Shown: positions 17,185-26,707 of the stretch, in pieces
How the letters are laid out: every line of letters begins with the position of its first letter
How positions within the stretch are numbered: the first letter of the stretch is position 1
Source of the DNA: Roseitalea porphyridii
GTDB lineage: Bacteria; Pseudomonadota; Alphaproteobacteria; Rhizobiales; Rhizobiaceae
Length of the DNA stretch: 64,000 nucleotides
Assembly: GCF_004331955.1 (NCBI RefSeq)
Contig: NZ_CP036532.1
Coordinates: 930,001-994,000, forward strand
Direction of reading: 5' to 3'
Translations under genes and position numbers: made by a program
The notes under the pieces: model-generated
Told to the model about the DNA's origin: nothing
Seen by the model: only the letters and a program-made list of their open reading frames with translations
The model's database searches: none

Positions 17185-17856
17185 ATGTCCGACGACGGGT
17201 TTTTCCGCGAGGTAGAAGAAGAGCTACGCTCCGACAAGCTCAAGAGCCTGTGGGAGCGGTTCGGCATCCTCATTATCGGCGCGGCGGTGCTGATCGTGGT
17301 CGGTACGGCCGGCTATCTGGCCTGGGACCGCTATTCGGCGAGCCGTGCCTCGGCATCGGGTGACCGGTTCCTGGAAGCGCTCAACCTCGCCAACGCCGGA
17401 AACTATGACGCGGCGATGGTCGAACTCGAGGCACTCGAGGAGGACGGCTTCGGCCAGTACCCCGTGCTCGCGCGGATGCGCTCTGCGACCGTTCAGGCCA
17501 GCAGCGGCGAGCCCGATGCCGCCGTCGCCAGCTTCGATGCGATCGCCGCGGACCGTTCGGTGCCCGACGCACTGCGCGACATTGCCCGCCTGCGCGCCGC
17601 CTACATCCTTGTCGACCATGGCGATTACACCGAGGTCGCCGCCCGCGCCGAGCAACTGACCGGCCCGGAGCATCCGCTGCGTCATTCCGCGCGCGAGGCG
17701 ATGGGCCTGGCCGCCTACCGGGATGGCCGGCTCGCCGACGCCCAGCGCCTCTTCAACGACATCCTCGGCGAGGAATTCGCTCCCCAGGGCGTTGCCGGGC
17801 GCGCCCAGCTCATGATCGAACTGATCCAGGCCAGCGGCGCGGTCGCCGAGGGCTGA
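17185..17856 (+). CDS. YfgM-like TPR membrane protein upstream of der
   Basis: 223 residues. After a charged N-terminus (residues 1-25) comes one transmembrane span (about 28-46, FGILIIGAAVLIVVGTAGYL), then a periplasmic region of tetratricopeptide-like helices. This is the TPR_21 family, related to E. coli YfgM, which works with the Sec translocon and periplasmic chaperones. The preceding GTG at 17182 is possible but the ATG at 17185 is simpler. It ends 3 bp before der, the same pairing as in other proteobacteria, so the two are co-transcribed. Confidence 0.83.
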   Translation: MSDDGFFREVEEELRSDKLKSLWERFGILIIGAAVLIVVGTAGYLAWDRYSASRASASGDRFLEALNLANAGNYDAAMVELEALEEDGFGQYPVLARMRSATVQASSGEPDAAVASFDAIAADRSVPDALRDIARLRAAYILVDHGDYTEVAARAEQLTGPEHPLRHSAREAMGLAAYRDGRLADAQRLFNDILGEEFAPQGVAGRAQLMIELIQASGAVAEG

Positions 17857-17859
17857 CCG

Positions 17860-19287
17860 ATGGCCTTCACCGTCGCCATCGTCGGCCGGCCCAATGTCGG
17901 CAAGTCGACCCTGTTCAATCGTCTGGTCGGCCGCAAGCTGGCGCTGGTCCATGACGAGCCCGGCGTCACCCGCGACCGTCGCCGTCACGAAGCGCGGCTG
18001 ATCGATCTGAAGTTCGATGTCATCGACACGGCCGGCCTCGAGGAAGGCGGCGCCGACACGCTGCCCGGCCGCATGCGCGCCCAGACCGAAATCGCGCTCG
18101 CCGAAGCCGATCTTGCCCTGTTCCTCGTCGACGCCAAACACGGCCTGACCGCCGACGATCGCACCTTCGCCGACATTCTGCGCCGGTCCGGCAGGCCGGT
18201 GGTTCTGGTCGCCAACAAGGCCGAGGCACGCGGTGCCGAGGCCGGCCTTTACGATGCCTACGCGCTCGGTCTTGGCGAAGCCGTGCCGGTCTCCGCCGAA
18301 CATGGCCAAGGACTGATCGATCTGCGCGATGCGATCGTCGAGGCGCTCGGCGAAGACCGGGCGCTGGCCGGCGAGACCGCCGGCGTCGAGGGCGAGGAGG
18401 CCGAAACCGATGTCGCGATAAGCGAGACCGAAGAGGACGCGCCCGACAGCTATGACGAGACCCGGCCGATCCGCATCGCCATCGTCGGCCGGCCCAATGC
18501 GGGCAAGTCGACGCTGATCAATGCGCTGATCGGCGAGGACCGGCTTCTGACCGGGCCCGAAGCGGGCATCACGCGCGATTCGATCTCCGTGGACTGGCAA
18601 TGGCGCGGCCGCGGCGTACGCCTGTTCGACACGGCCGGCATGCGCCGCAAGGCGCGCGTTCAGGAAAAGCTCGAAAAGCTGTCGGTCGGCGACGCGCTGC
18701 GCGCCATCCGGTTCGCCGAAGTCGTCGTTATCGTCTTCGACGCGCTCGTGCCGTTCGAGAAGCAGGATCTGCAGATCGTCGATCTGATCGCGCGCGAGGG
18801 CAGGGCGCCGGTTATCGCCTTCAACAAGTGGGATCTGGTCGAGGATCGGCAGGCGCATCTGGCCGACCTGCACGAGCGCACCGCGCGGCTGCTGCCGCAG
18901 ATCAGGGGCGTGCGCGCCGTGCCCGTCTCCGCCGAGACCGGTTACGGGCTCGACCGGCTGATGGAGGAGATCGTCGCCACGCACCGTGTGTGGAACCGGC
19001 GCGTGCCGACCGCGCGGCTCAACCGCTGGCTGGACGCGGTCGCCCAGCATCATCCGCCGCCGGCCGTGTCCGGACGGCGCATCAAGCTAAAATACATCAC
19101 CCAGGCCAAGACGCGGCCGCCGGGTTTCGTGCTGTCCTGCTCGCGTCCCGAGGCGCTGCCGGCCTCCTATGTGCGCTACCTGACCAATGCGCTCAGGGAC
19201 GATTTCGAACTGCCGGGCGTGCCGCTCCGGTTGATGCTGCGCTCGCCGGACAACCCGTTCGCCCACAAGGCCAAGCGCCGCCGCTGA
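17860..19287 (+). CDS. der: ribosome-associated GTPase Der (EngA)
   Basis: 475 residues with two tandem GTPase domains: first P-loop GRPNVGKST (7-15) with DTAG and NKAE, second GRPNAGKST (about 210-218) with DTAGMRRK and NKWD, then a C-terminal KH-like domain ending in KAKRRR. An acidic linker (about 170-200) separates the domains. Der is essential for assembly of the 50S ribosomal subunit. It is translationally close (3 bp) to the upstream TPR gene. Confidence 0.97.
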   Translation: MAFTVAIVGRPNVGKSTLFNRLVGRKLALVHDEPGVTRDRRRHEARLIDLKFDVIDTAGLEEGGADTLPGRMRAQTEIALAEADLALFLVDAKHGLTADDRTFADILRRSGRPVVLVANKAEARGAEAGLYDAYALGLGEAVPVSAEHGQGLIDLRDAIVEALGEDRALAGETAGVEGEEAETDVAISETEEDAPDSYDETRPIRIAIVGRPNAGKSTLINALIGEDRLLTGPEAGITRDSISVDWQWRGRGVRLFDTAGMRRKARVQEKLEKLSVGDALRAIRFAEVVVIVFDALVPFEKQDLQIVDLIAREGRAPVIAFNKWDLVEDRQAHLADLHERTARLLPQIRGVRAVPVSAETGYGLDRLMEEIVATHRVWNRRVPTARLNRWLDAVAQHHPPPAVSGRRIKLKYITQAKTRPPGFVLSCSRPEALPASYVRYLTNALRDDFELPGVPLRLMLRSPDNPFAHKAKRRR

Positions 19288-19414
19288 CCGGTTCTCGCCG
19301 GCCCGTGGGCCGCGTTAACGAAACGTGACCGCTCACTTAACGGGCCGTCAAGGTTAATCCTCCATTGTGCCGCTCTGTTCGCCCTGCGACCCTTGGCTTT
19401 GTGGAGTTGGCCCT

Positions 19415-20578
19415 GTGCGTTTGTTGCGTCTTTTTGGCACGCGGATTTTCGTGCCTGTTGCGTTCGCCGTTACCGTTCTCGTCACCAATCCCGCCCAGAC
19501 CTCCCTTCAGGACATGTCCAGCCTGATCTCCGGGCTCGACACCGCGTCCGAGGACCGGTGGCTGATGCATGTCAGCCGCGCCGGCGTTGGCTCGATCCAT
19601 TCGGCCGAGGTGAAATTCGGTGTCGATGCCGGCGTGACGGGCTCGATCCGCAAGCCCTCCGGCGCCGATACGGGGCTCGGCGATATCGCGGTCATGACGG
19701 GCAAGACGGTGCTGCCCGAAACGCCCGACGAGACACGCGTGAACCGCGCCGAAAAGGCCGGCCGCATCGCCGCCGTGGTGCCGTCGGCGCCTCCCAAGGA
19801 CTTCTCCGCCGGCTCCATCTTCGAGCGGCAGTCGAACCTGCTGCGCCCGACCATCGAGGACGGCATCCAGATGGCGTTCGTCAAGCCGGATCTCGACGGC
19901 AACGAACTGCGCATCGCCAGCGCCTTCCACGTGCGCAAGCCCGCGCCCGAACCGCAGGTGCCGGCGATGATCGCCAGCCTGGTGACGAACACCACGCCCG
20001 ATATCCTCGCGACGGCTTATGCGCCGCCCGAGCCGGACTTTGCCACCCAGTCTCCGTTCGCAAGCCTTCTGCGCGAGGAGCCCGAGACGTCGCGCGGACG
20101 GTTCATCCCGCCCGTTCCGCGCGATGACCATGACTGGGCCGACAATCCGCTGCCGGCGCGCGTCTTTTCCGCACGCGAGCAGAAGTGCCTCGCCGAGGGC
20201 ATCTATTTCGAGGCGCGCGGTGAAAGCGCCCGCGGCCAGGCCGCGGTCGCCCAGGTGATTCTCAATCGGGTCCGCAACCCCACCTTCCCCGGCTCCATCT
20301 GCGGCGTCGTCTATCAGAACCGCACCTGGCGCAATCGCTGCCAGTTCTCGTTTGCCTGCGATGGCATCCGCGACCGGATCACCGAGCCGCACATGTGGCA
20401 GAAGGCCAAGGACATCGCCATGGCGACGACGGCCGGCAAGATCTGGCTCGACGAGGTCGGCTCGTCCACCCACTACCACGCCACCTACGTTAATCCGCGC
20501 TGGGCGCGGTCGATGAAACGGCTCACGCGCATCGGACTGCATGTGTTCTACCGCACCTATGGCGGCGGCTGGAGCTGA
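19415..20578 (+). CDS. cell wall hydrolase, SleB family
   Basis: 387 residues from a GTG start at 19415, chosen because GGAG ends 8 bases upstream and the translation then begins with a basic, hydrophobic signal-like segment (RLLRLF ... VPVAFAVTVLV). The open frame reaches 19367, but that extension has no start signal. The C-terminal about 130 residues are the SleB/hydrolase_2 peptidoglycan-hydrolysing domain: CLAEGIYFEARGES, AVAQVILNRV, CGVVYQ, CQFSFACDG, STHYHATYV. The middle (100-240) is a Pro/Ala-rich linker. Periplasmic wall remodelling is the expected role. Confidence 0.88.
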   Translation: MRLLRLFGTRIFVPVAFAVTVLVTNPAQTSLQDMSSLISGLDTASEDRWLMHVSRAGVGSIHSAEVKFGVDAGVTGSIRKPSGADTGLGDIAVMTGKTVLPETPDETRVNRAEKAGRIAAVVPSAPPKDFSAGSIFERQSNLLRPTIEDGIQMAFVKPDLDGNELRIASAFHVRKPAPEPQVPAMIASLVTNTTPDILATAYAPPEPDFATQSPFASLLREEPETSRGRFIPPVPRDDHDWADNPLPARVFSAREQKCLAEGIYFEARGESARGQAAVAQVILNRVRNPTFPGSICGVVYQNRTWRNRCQFSFACDGIRDRITEPHMWQKAKDIAMATTAGKIWLDEVGSSTHYHATYVNPRWARSMKRLTRIGLHVFYRTYGGGWS

Positions 20579-20681
20579 CCCGGATCGGCCTTTGGCCGTA
20601 GCTGCGGCGATTTGGCATTTTAAGGCGTAAATCTTTGTAATAAAAACAGATTTCGGCGCGTGCTGCGCTGCCCAATCCGCC

Positions 20682-20710
20682 TTGACGAATGTCCGGGCCG
20701 AAACTATGTT
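20682..20710 (+). promoter_or_regulatory. promoter of the atp F0 operon
   Basis: TTGACG (20682-20687), 17-bp spacer, TATGTT (20705-20710), preceded by C and matching the rhizobial CTTGAC-N17-CTATGT form of the housekeeping promoter. It lies 54 bp before the atpI start. Confidence 0.65.
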
Positions 20711-20763
20711 GCGCGCAAATTTGAGGGGGCCGGGGGCTCGTCTCGCGCAATTCGGTCAGAGGC

Positions 20764-21174
20764 ATGGCTGCATCAAAGCCACCATTCACTCCGGCCGGCG
20801 GCGAAGAGACCGGGCAGCAAGTCCGCTCAGGCCATGATGCCGATCTCGAACAGCGGCGCCGGGTGCTCAACGAAGCACTGGCGGAGCGGGACCGCCGAAG
20901 GTCTCCGGCAGGTTCGGATCGGCAAAATGGTGCCGGGTCCGGAATCGGCGCGGCGCTCAAGATGTCCAGCGAATTCGTCGCGGGCATTCTCGTGGGTGCC
21001 GGTTTGGGATACCTGCTCGACCAGTTTGCCGGCACGAGCCCATGGGGATTGATTGTTTTCCTCATGCTCGGTTTCGCCGCCGGTGTGCTGAACGTGCTGC
21101 GCGCGGCCGGGGTGGTCGCAGAACCCGCAGCGGGCGTTCGCGCGAAACGGTCGGGCGACGACGACACGACATGA
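20764..21174 (+). CDS. atpI: ATP synthase protein I (AtpI-like)
   Basis: 136 residues. The first 65 are charged and probably disordered; two closely spaced hydrophobic hairpin helices follow ([20 protein letters not shown], then [19 protein letters not shown]), the AtpI/AtpQ pattern with a conserved GYLLD. It assists insertion or assembly of the c-ring or carries Mg2+. It is first in the F0 operon. The start is the ATG at 20764; no strong Shine-Dalgarno is visible. Confidence 0.87.
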   Translation: MAASKPPFTPAGGEETGQQVRSGHDADLEQRRRVLNEALAERDRRRSPAGSDRQNGAGSGIGAALKMSSEFVAGILVGAGLGYLLDQFAGTSPWGLIVFLMLGFAAGVLNVLRAAGVVAEPAAGVRAKRSGDDDTT

Positions 21175-21253
21175 CGCGGCGTGCCGCGCAACGATAAACA
21201 GGGTCCGGCCCGCGCCATGCGGTGCCGTGGCGGACAGGACGGAGACAGGCGCG

Positions 21254-22006
21254 TTGGCGAACGACCCGATCAAGCAGTTCGAGATCAGCCCGATCGTTCC
21301 GCTCGAAAACGTTGCCGGGCTCGATCTGTCCTTCACTAATTCCTCGCTCTTCATGGTGGCGACCGTCGCCACGGCATCGGCCTTTCTCTATTTCGGCAGC
21401 GCCAACCGGGGCTTGGTGCCCAGCCGGCTGCAGTCGATGGCCGAAATGTCCTACGAGTTCGTCGCCTCGATGCTGCGCGACGCCGCCGGCAGCGGCGGCA
21501 TGCGTTTCTTCCCGTTCGTCTTCTCGCTGTTCATGTTCGTGCTGGTCGCCAACCTGTTCGGCATGTTCCCCTACTTCTTCACCGTCACCAGCCACATCAT
21601 CGTCACCTTCGCGCTGGCGATGCTGGTGATGGGCACCGTGATCATCTACGGCTTCATGAAGCACGGGCTCAAGTTTCTCGGCCTGTTCGTGCCCGAGGGC
21701 GTGCCCGGCGTGCTGGTGCCGCTGGTGGTCGCCATCGAGGTAATCTCGTTCCTGTCCCGACCCATCAGCCTGTCGGTGCGTCTGTTCGCCAACATGCTGG
21801 CCGGACACATCACGCTCAAAGTGTTCGCAGGCTTCGTCGTCTCGCTGAGCGCGCTCGGCGCGGTCGGCATCGTCGGGGCGATCCTGCCGCTGATCATGGT
21901 GATCGCCATGACGGCACTCGAATTCCTGGTCTCGTTCCTCCAGGCCTACGTCTTCGCGGTTCTGACCTGCATGTATCTCAACGACGCATTGCATCCGAGC
22001 CACTGA
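21254..22006 (+). CDS. atpB: ATP synthase F0 subunit a
   Basis: 250-residue membrane protein. I take a TTG start at 21254, giving [12 protein letters not shown], which matches the conserved alphaproteobacterial N-terminus and has GGAG 9 bases upstream; a GTG at 21227 would add nine atypical residues. The essential arginine of the proton half-channel is in [12 protein letters not shown], and the last helix holds [14 protein letters not shown]. Subunit a couples proton flow to rotation of the c-ring. Confidence 0.96.
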   Translation: MANDPIKQFEISPIVPLENVAGLDLSFTNSSLFMVATVATASAFLYFGSANRGLVPSRLQSMAEMSYEFVASMLRDAAGSGGMRFFPFVFSLFMFVLVANLFGMFPYFFTVTSHIIVTFALAMLVMGTVIIYGFMKHGLKFLGLFVPEGVPGVLVPLVVAIEVISFLSRPISLSVRLFANMLAGHITLKVFAGFVVSLSALGAVGIVGAILPLIMVIAMTALEFLVSFLQAYVFAVLTCMYLNDALHPSH

Positions 22007-22068
22007 TCCCACACGGCGGTCCGCCGCCCAGTCCCATCCGCCAATTCACCGTTCAAAGGAGCTCGACA

Positions 22069-22296
22069 ATGGAAGCGGAAGCAGCAAAGTTCATCGGCGC
22101 CGGTATCGCATGCCTCGGCATGGGTGGCGCGGCCATCGGCCTCGGCCAGATCTTCGGCAACTATCTGGGCGGCGCGCTGCGCAACCCGTCGGCCGCCGAC
22201 GGCCAGTTCGGCCGCCTGATCTTCGGCTTCGCCGTGACCGAAGCTCTCGGCATCTTCTCGCTGCTGGTCGCCCTGCTGCTGCTCTTCGCAGTCTGA
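22069..22296 (+). CDS. atpE: ATP synthase F0 subunit c
   Basis: 75 residues: two transmembrane helices joined by the polar loop RNPSAADGQ. The proton-carrying carboxylate is Glu58 in AVTEALG of the second helix; the first helix holds the glycine-rich [10 protein letters not shown] packing motif. AAAGGAG lies 8 bases before the ATG, the best ribosome-binding site of the operon, as expected for the subunit needed in most copies. Two strong hairpins follow the gene. Confidence 0.97.
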   Translation: MEAEAAKFIGAGIACLGMGGAAIGLGQIFGNYLGGALRNPSAADGQFGRLIFGFAVTEALGIFSLLVALLLLFAV

Positions 22297-22316
22297 TCGA
22301 CCGCACCCAACGGGAT

Positions 22317-22360
22317 GCGCCGGCGCCGCCGGCGCGTCCGGGCGCCGCATCGGCGGCGCC
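22317..22360 (+). promoter_or_regulatory. tandem GC-rich hairpins between atpE and the b' gene
   Basis: GCGCCGGC-GCC-GCCGGCGC (22317-22335) and GGCGCCGC-ATCG-GCGGCGCC (22341-22360) are two perfect 8-bp stems five bases apart. No T-run follows, so they are more likely to block 3' exonucleases or slow polymerase than to terminate fully, which would raise atpE mRNA over the downstream genes. Confidence 0.65.
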
Positions 22361-22387
22361 TGAACCCACCGCCCGTGGAAACCTGCC

Positions 22388-22930
22388 ATGTTCGTGACCA
22401 CCGCATTGGCCGCCACCACCGAAGCCGCCCAGGAGGGCAGCGGCGCCTTTCCGCCGTTCGATTCCGCCACCTACGCTTCGCAGCTCTTCTGGCTGGCGAT
22501 CACCTTCGGCATCTTCTACTGGTTCATCGCCCGGGTGATCTCGCCGCGCATCGGCGAGATACTGGAAACCCGGCAGGACCGGATCGCCGGCGACCTCGAC
22601 ATGGCCCGCGATCTTCAGCGGCAGGCCGACGAGGCCCATGCCGCCTACGAGCAGGAACTCGCGCAGGCCCGCTCGACGGCCGGCGAGATCGGCCAGAAGG
22701 CGCGCGACAAGGCCAAGGCGGAAGCCGAGGCCGAGCGCCAGAAGGTCGAGGCCGATCTGGCCAAAAAGCTCGACGAAGCCGAAAAGCGGATCGCCTCGAT
22801 CCGCGAGAAGGCGATGGCCGAGGTCGGCACGATCGCCGGCGACACCACCGGCGAGATCGTTGACCGGCTCGTCGGCGCGAAGGTGAGCAAGGACGAACTG
22901 GCCAAGGCCATCGAAACGGCGCGCCGGTAA
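22388..22930 (+). CDS. atpG: ATP synthase F0 subunit b'
   Basis: 180 residues. A short Ala/Thr-rich N-terminus leads into one transmembrane helix (about 31-52, SQLFWLAITFGIFYWFIARV) and a long charged amphipathic helix (60-150) forming the peripheral stalk. The presence of two different b-type genes in tandem is typical of alphaproteobacteria and phototrophs; this first one is the divergent b' form. The symbol atpG for b' follows alphaproteobacterial usage; atpF' is an alternative. Confidence 0.93.
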   Translation: MFVTTALAATTEAAQEGSGAFPPFDSATYASQLFWLAITFGIFYWFIARVISPRIGEILETRQDRIAGDLDMARDLQRQADEAHAAYEQELAQARSTAGEIGQKARDKAKAEAEAERQKVEADLAKKLDEAEKRIASIREKAMAEVGTIAGDTTGEIVDRLVGAKVSKDELAKAIETARR

Positions 22931-22952
22931 GCGAACCGAAGGGATCACACAC

Positions 22953-23435
22953 ATGCTCGATTCAAGCTTCTGGGCGCTCGTCGGCCTGATCCTGTTCTTC
23001 GGGATCGTCTACTACTTCAAGGTGCCGGGCATGGTCACCGGCGCGCTCGACAAGCGCGGCGACCGGATCCGCAACGAGCTCGAGGAAGCTCGCCGTCTGC
23101 GCGAGGAGGCCCAGCAGCTGCTGGCCGAATACCAGCGCAAGCGCAAGGAAGCCGAAAGGGAAGCCGAGGCGATCGTCGAGGCGGCCAGGGGCGAGGCCGA
23201 GCAGATCACCGCCGAGGCCAAGGAAAAGACCGAGGAATATGTCGTCCGGCGCACCCAGCTAGCCGAACAGAAGATCGCGCAGGCCGAGATCGATGCCGTG
23301 AACGCGGTGCGCGCGTCGGCCGTTGACGTCTCGATCGCGGCTGCCGAGAAACTGATCGGCGAAAAGATGACGGCCAAGACGCGCGGCGATCTGTTCAAGT
23401 CCTCGCTCGACCAGGTCAAGAGCCACATGAACTGA
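22953..23435 (+). CDS. atpF: ATP synthase F0 subunit b
   Basis: 160 residues with an N-terminal membrane helix (FWALVGLILFFGIVYYF, 6-22) and a long Glu/Arg/Lys-rich coiled-coil arm, ending in GDLFKSSLDQVKSHMN. It pairs with b' to hold F1 against F0. It is the last gene of the operon and is followed by a strong terminator; F1 genes are not in this window. Confidence 0.94.
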   Translation: MLDSSFWALVGLILFFGIVYYFKVPGMVTGALDKRGDRIRNELEEARRLREEAQQLLAEYQRKRKEAEREAEAIVEAARGEAEQITAEAKEKTEEYVVRRTQLAEQKIAQAEIDAVNAVRASAVDVSIAAAEKLIGEKMTAKTRGDLFKSSLDQVKSHMN

Positions 23436-23462
23436 TCGCAAGCTCGTCTGGCTGAAGTGTCG

Positions 23463-23492
23463 GGCCGCGCTTTCGGGCGCGGCCTTCTCTTT
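23463..23492 (+). terminator. Rho-independent terminator of the atp operon
   Basis: Perfect 8-bp stem GGCCGCGC (23463-23470) / GCGCGGCC (23477-23484), loop TTTCGG, followed by TTCTCTTT. It lies between convergent atpF and rnhB. Confidence 0.9.
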
Positions 23493-23501
23493 GGCGGACG
23501 G

Positions 23502-24164
23502 TCAGCCCCGGGCGAGCGGCCGGAAGGTGAAACGGTGCACGCGCATGATGCCGCCGGCCCGCACGATCGCCGCCCGATGCTCCTCGGATCCGTATCCCTT
23601 GTGCGCCGAAAGACCGTAGTCGGGATGGGCCTGACAGAGACGGGCCAGCATGCGGTCGCGCGTCACCTTGGCGACGATCGAGGCCGCGGCGATCGACACC
23701 GAGCGGGCATCGCCCTTGATCACCGACCGCGTACGGACATGGCCGACGATGCCGTCGGGCACATCGCGGCCGTCGAACAGGGCGCCGTCGGCCTCGGTCG
23801 CCAGCGCATCCAGACAGGCGCGCATCGCGGTCAATGTGGCCTTGCGGATGTCCGAGCGGTCGATCGTGCCGGCGCAGCATGAGGCGATGCCGACCGCGCG
23901 CCCGGCACCCATGATCGCATCAAAGAGCGCTTCGCGCCGGCCGGCCGTCAGCGCCTTGGAATCGTTCAGCCCGGCGATCGGCACGGCGCGGTCGAGCACG
24001 ACGGCGGCGGCGACCACCGGCCCGGCCAGCGGTCCGCGCCCGGCCTCGTCGACGCCCGCCACGCACAGACAGCCATCGTCGACAAGCGCGCATTCGAGCG
24101 CATCGTCCGGCATGGCCGGGACGGGTTCGAAGAGAAGCGGAGAATCGGCGACACGGGTTGCCAT
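23502..24164 (-). CDS. rnhB: ribonuclease HII
   Basis: 220 residues from the ATG at 24164. The catalytic motif VDEAGRGPLAGPV holds the paired Asp-Glu, and later SIAAASIVAKVTRD and HKGYGSEEH complete the type 2 RNase H site. It removes ribonucleotides and RNA primers from DNA. The frame is open to 24275, but that extension is Pro/Arg-rich and unlike the family, so the shorter start is preferred; no strong Shine-Dalgarno decides it. Confidence 0.95.
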   Translation of the reverse strand: MATRVADSPLLFEPVPAMPDDALECALVDDGCLCVAGVDEAGRGPLAGPVVAAAVVLDRAVPIAGLNDSKALTAGRREALFDAIMGAGRAVGIASCCAGTIDRSDIRKATLTAMRACLDALATEADGALFDGRDVPDGIVGHVRTRSVIKGDARSVSIAAASIVAKVTRDRMLARLCQAHPDYGLSAHKGYGSEEHRAAIVRAGGIMRVHRFTFRPLARG

Positions 24165-24347
24165 GGGTTCGACATCCCATGCCGTCCGATTCTCCGCAAG
24201 GGTCCGCCGGGGCCGCACGTTCGGCAGGTCGGGCGGCTGCGGTTCGGCAGGAAACCGCGGGCTTTGGCGGACCATGGCTCCGCAGGGGCCGGCCGGCGGG
24301 GGACGGGCCTGTGCCGGATGGGCGGAGCCAATGTCGTGGACGCGGGG

Positions 24348-25511
24348 TTACAGGAGTTCGAGCTGCTCCCCTGCCGGTTTCGGCCTGACGAACAGGTCGG
24401 TGCGCAGCGGCTTGCCGCGCGCCGACAGTCCCAGGCGCTTGCAGGCCATTTCCATGCGTCGGGCGATCTGCCACGCATAGGGGCCGGTGCCGCTCATGCG
24501 CTTGCTCCACTCGGAATCGTAGTCCTTGCCGCCGCGCATCGACCGGATCAGGCTCATTACGTGCCGGTAGCGCTCCGGATAGTGCCGAAGCAGCCACTCC
24601 TTGAAGACCGGTGCAACCTCGAGCGGAAGCCGCAGCAGCACGTAACCGGCCTGCGTCGCGCCCATAGCGGCGGCGGCGTCGAGGATCTTCTCGATCTCAT
24701 GATCGTTAAGCCCCGGGATGATCGGCGCGACCATCACCGAACACGGCACGCCGACGGCCGACAGCGCCTTGATCGCCTCGAGCCGCCTGGTTGGCGTCGA
24801 GGCGCGGGGCTCCATCGTCCGCGCCAGCATGCGGTCCGTGGTCGTCACCGACAGCGCCACTTTCGCCAGTCCCTTTTCGGCCATGCGCGCCAGGATATCG
24901 GCATCGCGCACCACGAGCGCCGACTTGGTGACGATGCCGACCGGGTGATTGTGGCGTTCGAGCACTTCCAGGATCGACCGCATCACCATCCATTCGCGCT
25001 CGATCGGCTGATAGGGATCGGTGTTGGTGCCGATGGCGATGGTCCGGGGTTCGTAGCCCGCGCGCGTGATCTCCTTTTCGAGCAGCCTGGCCGCATCGGG
25101 CTTCACGAACAGGCGAGATTCGAAGTCGACGCCCGCCGAAAGCCCCGCATAGGCGTGCGTGGGCCGCGCGAAACAGTAGACGCAGCCATGCTCGCAGCCC
25201 CGATAGGGGTTGATCGACCGGTCGAACGAGATGTCCGGCGACTGGTTGCGCGTGATCACGGTTCGCGCCCGTTCCACCTGCACCTCGGTCTTGAACGGCG
25301 GCAGGTCCTCAAGGCTCTGCCAGCCATCGTCCACCTCGACCGTTGCCAGCGCCTCGAACCGGCCGGCCGGATTGATCGCGCTCGCCCGGCCGCGCACCCG
25401 GCGCCGGTCGACCCGCATGCCCGACGCGTCGATGTGCTGGTTGGCCGCCGCCGCACCGTCGGCGGCGCCCAGGCTTCCGGCAAACTGATCGGCTTCGGCG
25501 ATCGCCTTCAT
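24348..25511 (-). CDS. PA0069 family radical SAM protein
   Basis: 387 residues. The radical SAM cluster site is C-x3-C-x2-C in YRGCEHGCVYCFA (about 105-117), preceded by SINPYRG. The SplB-like core continues with GTNTDPYQP, TKSALVVRD and a late PIIPGLND. AAGGGAG lies about 7 bases before the ATG at 25511. The family is widespread next to rnhB in Rhizobiales; its reaction is not established, although relation to spore photoproduct lyase suggests nucleic-acid chemistry. Confidence 0.9.
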   Translation of the reverse strand: MKAIAEADQFAGSLGAADGAAAANQHIDASGMRVDRRRVRGRASAINPAGRFEALATVEVDDGWQSLEDLPPFKTEVQVERARTVITRNQSPDISFDRSINPYRGCEHGCVYCFARPTHAYAGLSAGVDFESRLFVKPDAARLLEKEITRAGYEPRTIAIGTNTDPYQPIEREWMVMRSILEVLERHNHPVGIVTKSALVVRDADILARMAEKGLAKVALSVTTTDRMLARTMEPRASTPTRRLEAIKALSAVGVPCSVMVAPIIPGLNDHEIEKILDAAAAMGATQAGYVLLRLPLEVAPVFKEWLLRHYPERYRHVMSLIRSMRGGKDYDSEWSKRMSGTGPYAWQIARRMEMACKRLGLSARGKPLRTDLFVRPKPAGEQLELL

Positions 25512-25633
25512 GGCGCGCTCCCTTCGACTCGCTTCGGTTTCGATGACTATTTTCCTAGCGCACGAAAGAGAACAAGACAAGAACATTCATGCGGAATTTT
25601 GCGTTGCGCCGCAACATGGGATAGGCGACTGCG

Positions 25634-26158
25634 ATGCTCACGGTGCTGGTTCCGACCCGCAATGACGAGGATGCGCTGGCCCGCATGCTGCCGGCGCTGG
25701 TGCCGCATGCCGTCAGCGGCAACATCGTCGATGTCATCGTCATCGATGCCGCTTCGCAGGACGGCACGCGCCGCGTCGCCGAGATTGCCGGATGCACGAT
25801 CATCGATGCCGATGGTACCGACGTGCCCGCCCTCATCGAACTCGCGCGTGGTCAGTGGCTCCTGATACTCGAGCCGGGCGCTCGCCCGATCGGCGACTGG
25901 ATCGGCGCGGTTGAAACCCATGTGAACAGCCCGGCCGGGGCAGGCGCGGCACGGTTTTCCATCGCGCGCGATCCCGACGCGCCATGGTGGCGGCGCATGT
26001 TCGCACCGGGCAGGGCGACGGGCGCGTTCCACCGGGGGCTGCTGATTTCGCGATCCCAGGCGGCCGCCCTTGCACGGCCCGGCATGGCCCTCGCCGACCT
26101 GCCGCGCGGGCTCGCCGTGCGCACGCTGCGCGCCGCCGTTCGGCCGCCGTCAGCCTGA
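25634..26158 (+). CDS. short glycosyltransferase family 2-like protein
   Basis: 174 residues. The N-terminal half has the GT-A signature TVLVPTRNDEDALARMLPAL and VIDAASQDGT; after LARGQWLLILEPG the sequence is short and lacks a clear catalytic base region. It is about half the usual length of a GT2 enzyme, so it may be a reduced or regulatory homologue rather than an active transferase. No membrane span is seen. Its 3' end overlaps the convergent moaB gene by 9 bp. Confidence 0.75.
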   Translation: MLTVLVPTRNDEDALARMLPALVPHAVSGNIVDVIVIDAASQDGTRRVAEIAGCTIIDADGTDVPALIELARGQWLLILEPGARPIGDWIGAVETHVNSPAGAGAARFSIARDPDAPWWRRMFAPGRATGAFHRGLLISRSQAAALARPGMALADLPRGLAVRTLRAAVRPPSA

Positions 26159-26707
26159 GCCGGCCTTGCCCCGCTTCAGGTGCTCGTCCAGCCGCGGCAT
26201 GATCTCGACGAAGTTGCACGGCATGTGGCGGTAGTCCAGCTGCCATTTCAGGATGCCGTCCCAGCCATCCTTGCAGGCGCCCGGCGAGCCGGGCAGCACG
26301 AACACGAACATCGTGCCGACAAGGCCGGCGGTGGCCCGCGACTGGATCGTCGACGTGCCGATCTTGTCATACGAGATGCGGTGGAAGACCTGCGAAAAGC
26401 CGTCCATGTGCTTGTCGAACATCGGTTCCAGCGCGTCCGGCGTGACGTCCCGTCCGGTAAAGCCCGTCCCGCCCGTGGTGATGACCACGTCGACGCCGTC
26501 GTCGGCCGCCCAGGCGCGCACCTGCCCGGTGATCGCGTCGTGTTCGTCGGGTACGATCGCATAGCCGGCCACGACGTGACCAGCCGCCTCGATCCGGTCG
26601 ATCAGCGTGCGGCCGGAGCGGTCGTCGTCAGCCGTCCGGGTGTCCGACACCGTCATGACGGCGATGTTCAGCGCGATGAAGGGGCGGCTTTCGTCAAGCC
26701 CGGACAC
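26150..26707 (-). CDS. moaB: molybdenum cofactor biosynthesis protein B
   Basis: 185 residues with the MoaB/Mog fold: LNIAVMTVSDTR near the N-terminus, the molybdopterin-binding ITTGGTGFTGRDVT and VFVLPGSPGA. I choose the GTG at 26707 because it gives the standard N-terminus (xSGLDESRPFI) and GAGGG lies 8 bases upstream; an ATG at 26656 would cut the first strand. The start overlaps the end of ispE by 14 bp. Molybdopterin adenylation or a related step would also serve FdsA. Confidence 0.92.
   Translation of the reverse strand: MSGLDESRPFIALNIAVMTVSDTRTADDDRSGRTLIDRIEAAGHVVAGYAIVPDEHDAITGQVRAWAADDGVDVVITTGGTGFTGRDVTPDALEPMFDKHMDGFSQVFHRISYDKIGTSTIQSRATAGLVGTMFVFVLPGSPGACKDGWDGILKWQLDYRHMPCNFVEIMPRLDEHLKRGKAGSG

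Noticed and set aside
19313-19360. Several TTAA motifs upstream of the SleB-type hydrolase gene
   Set aside because: Spacings are 13 and 18 bases, not the 7 required for a CtrA site.
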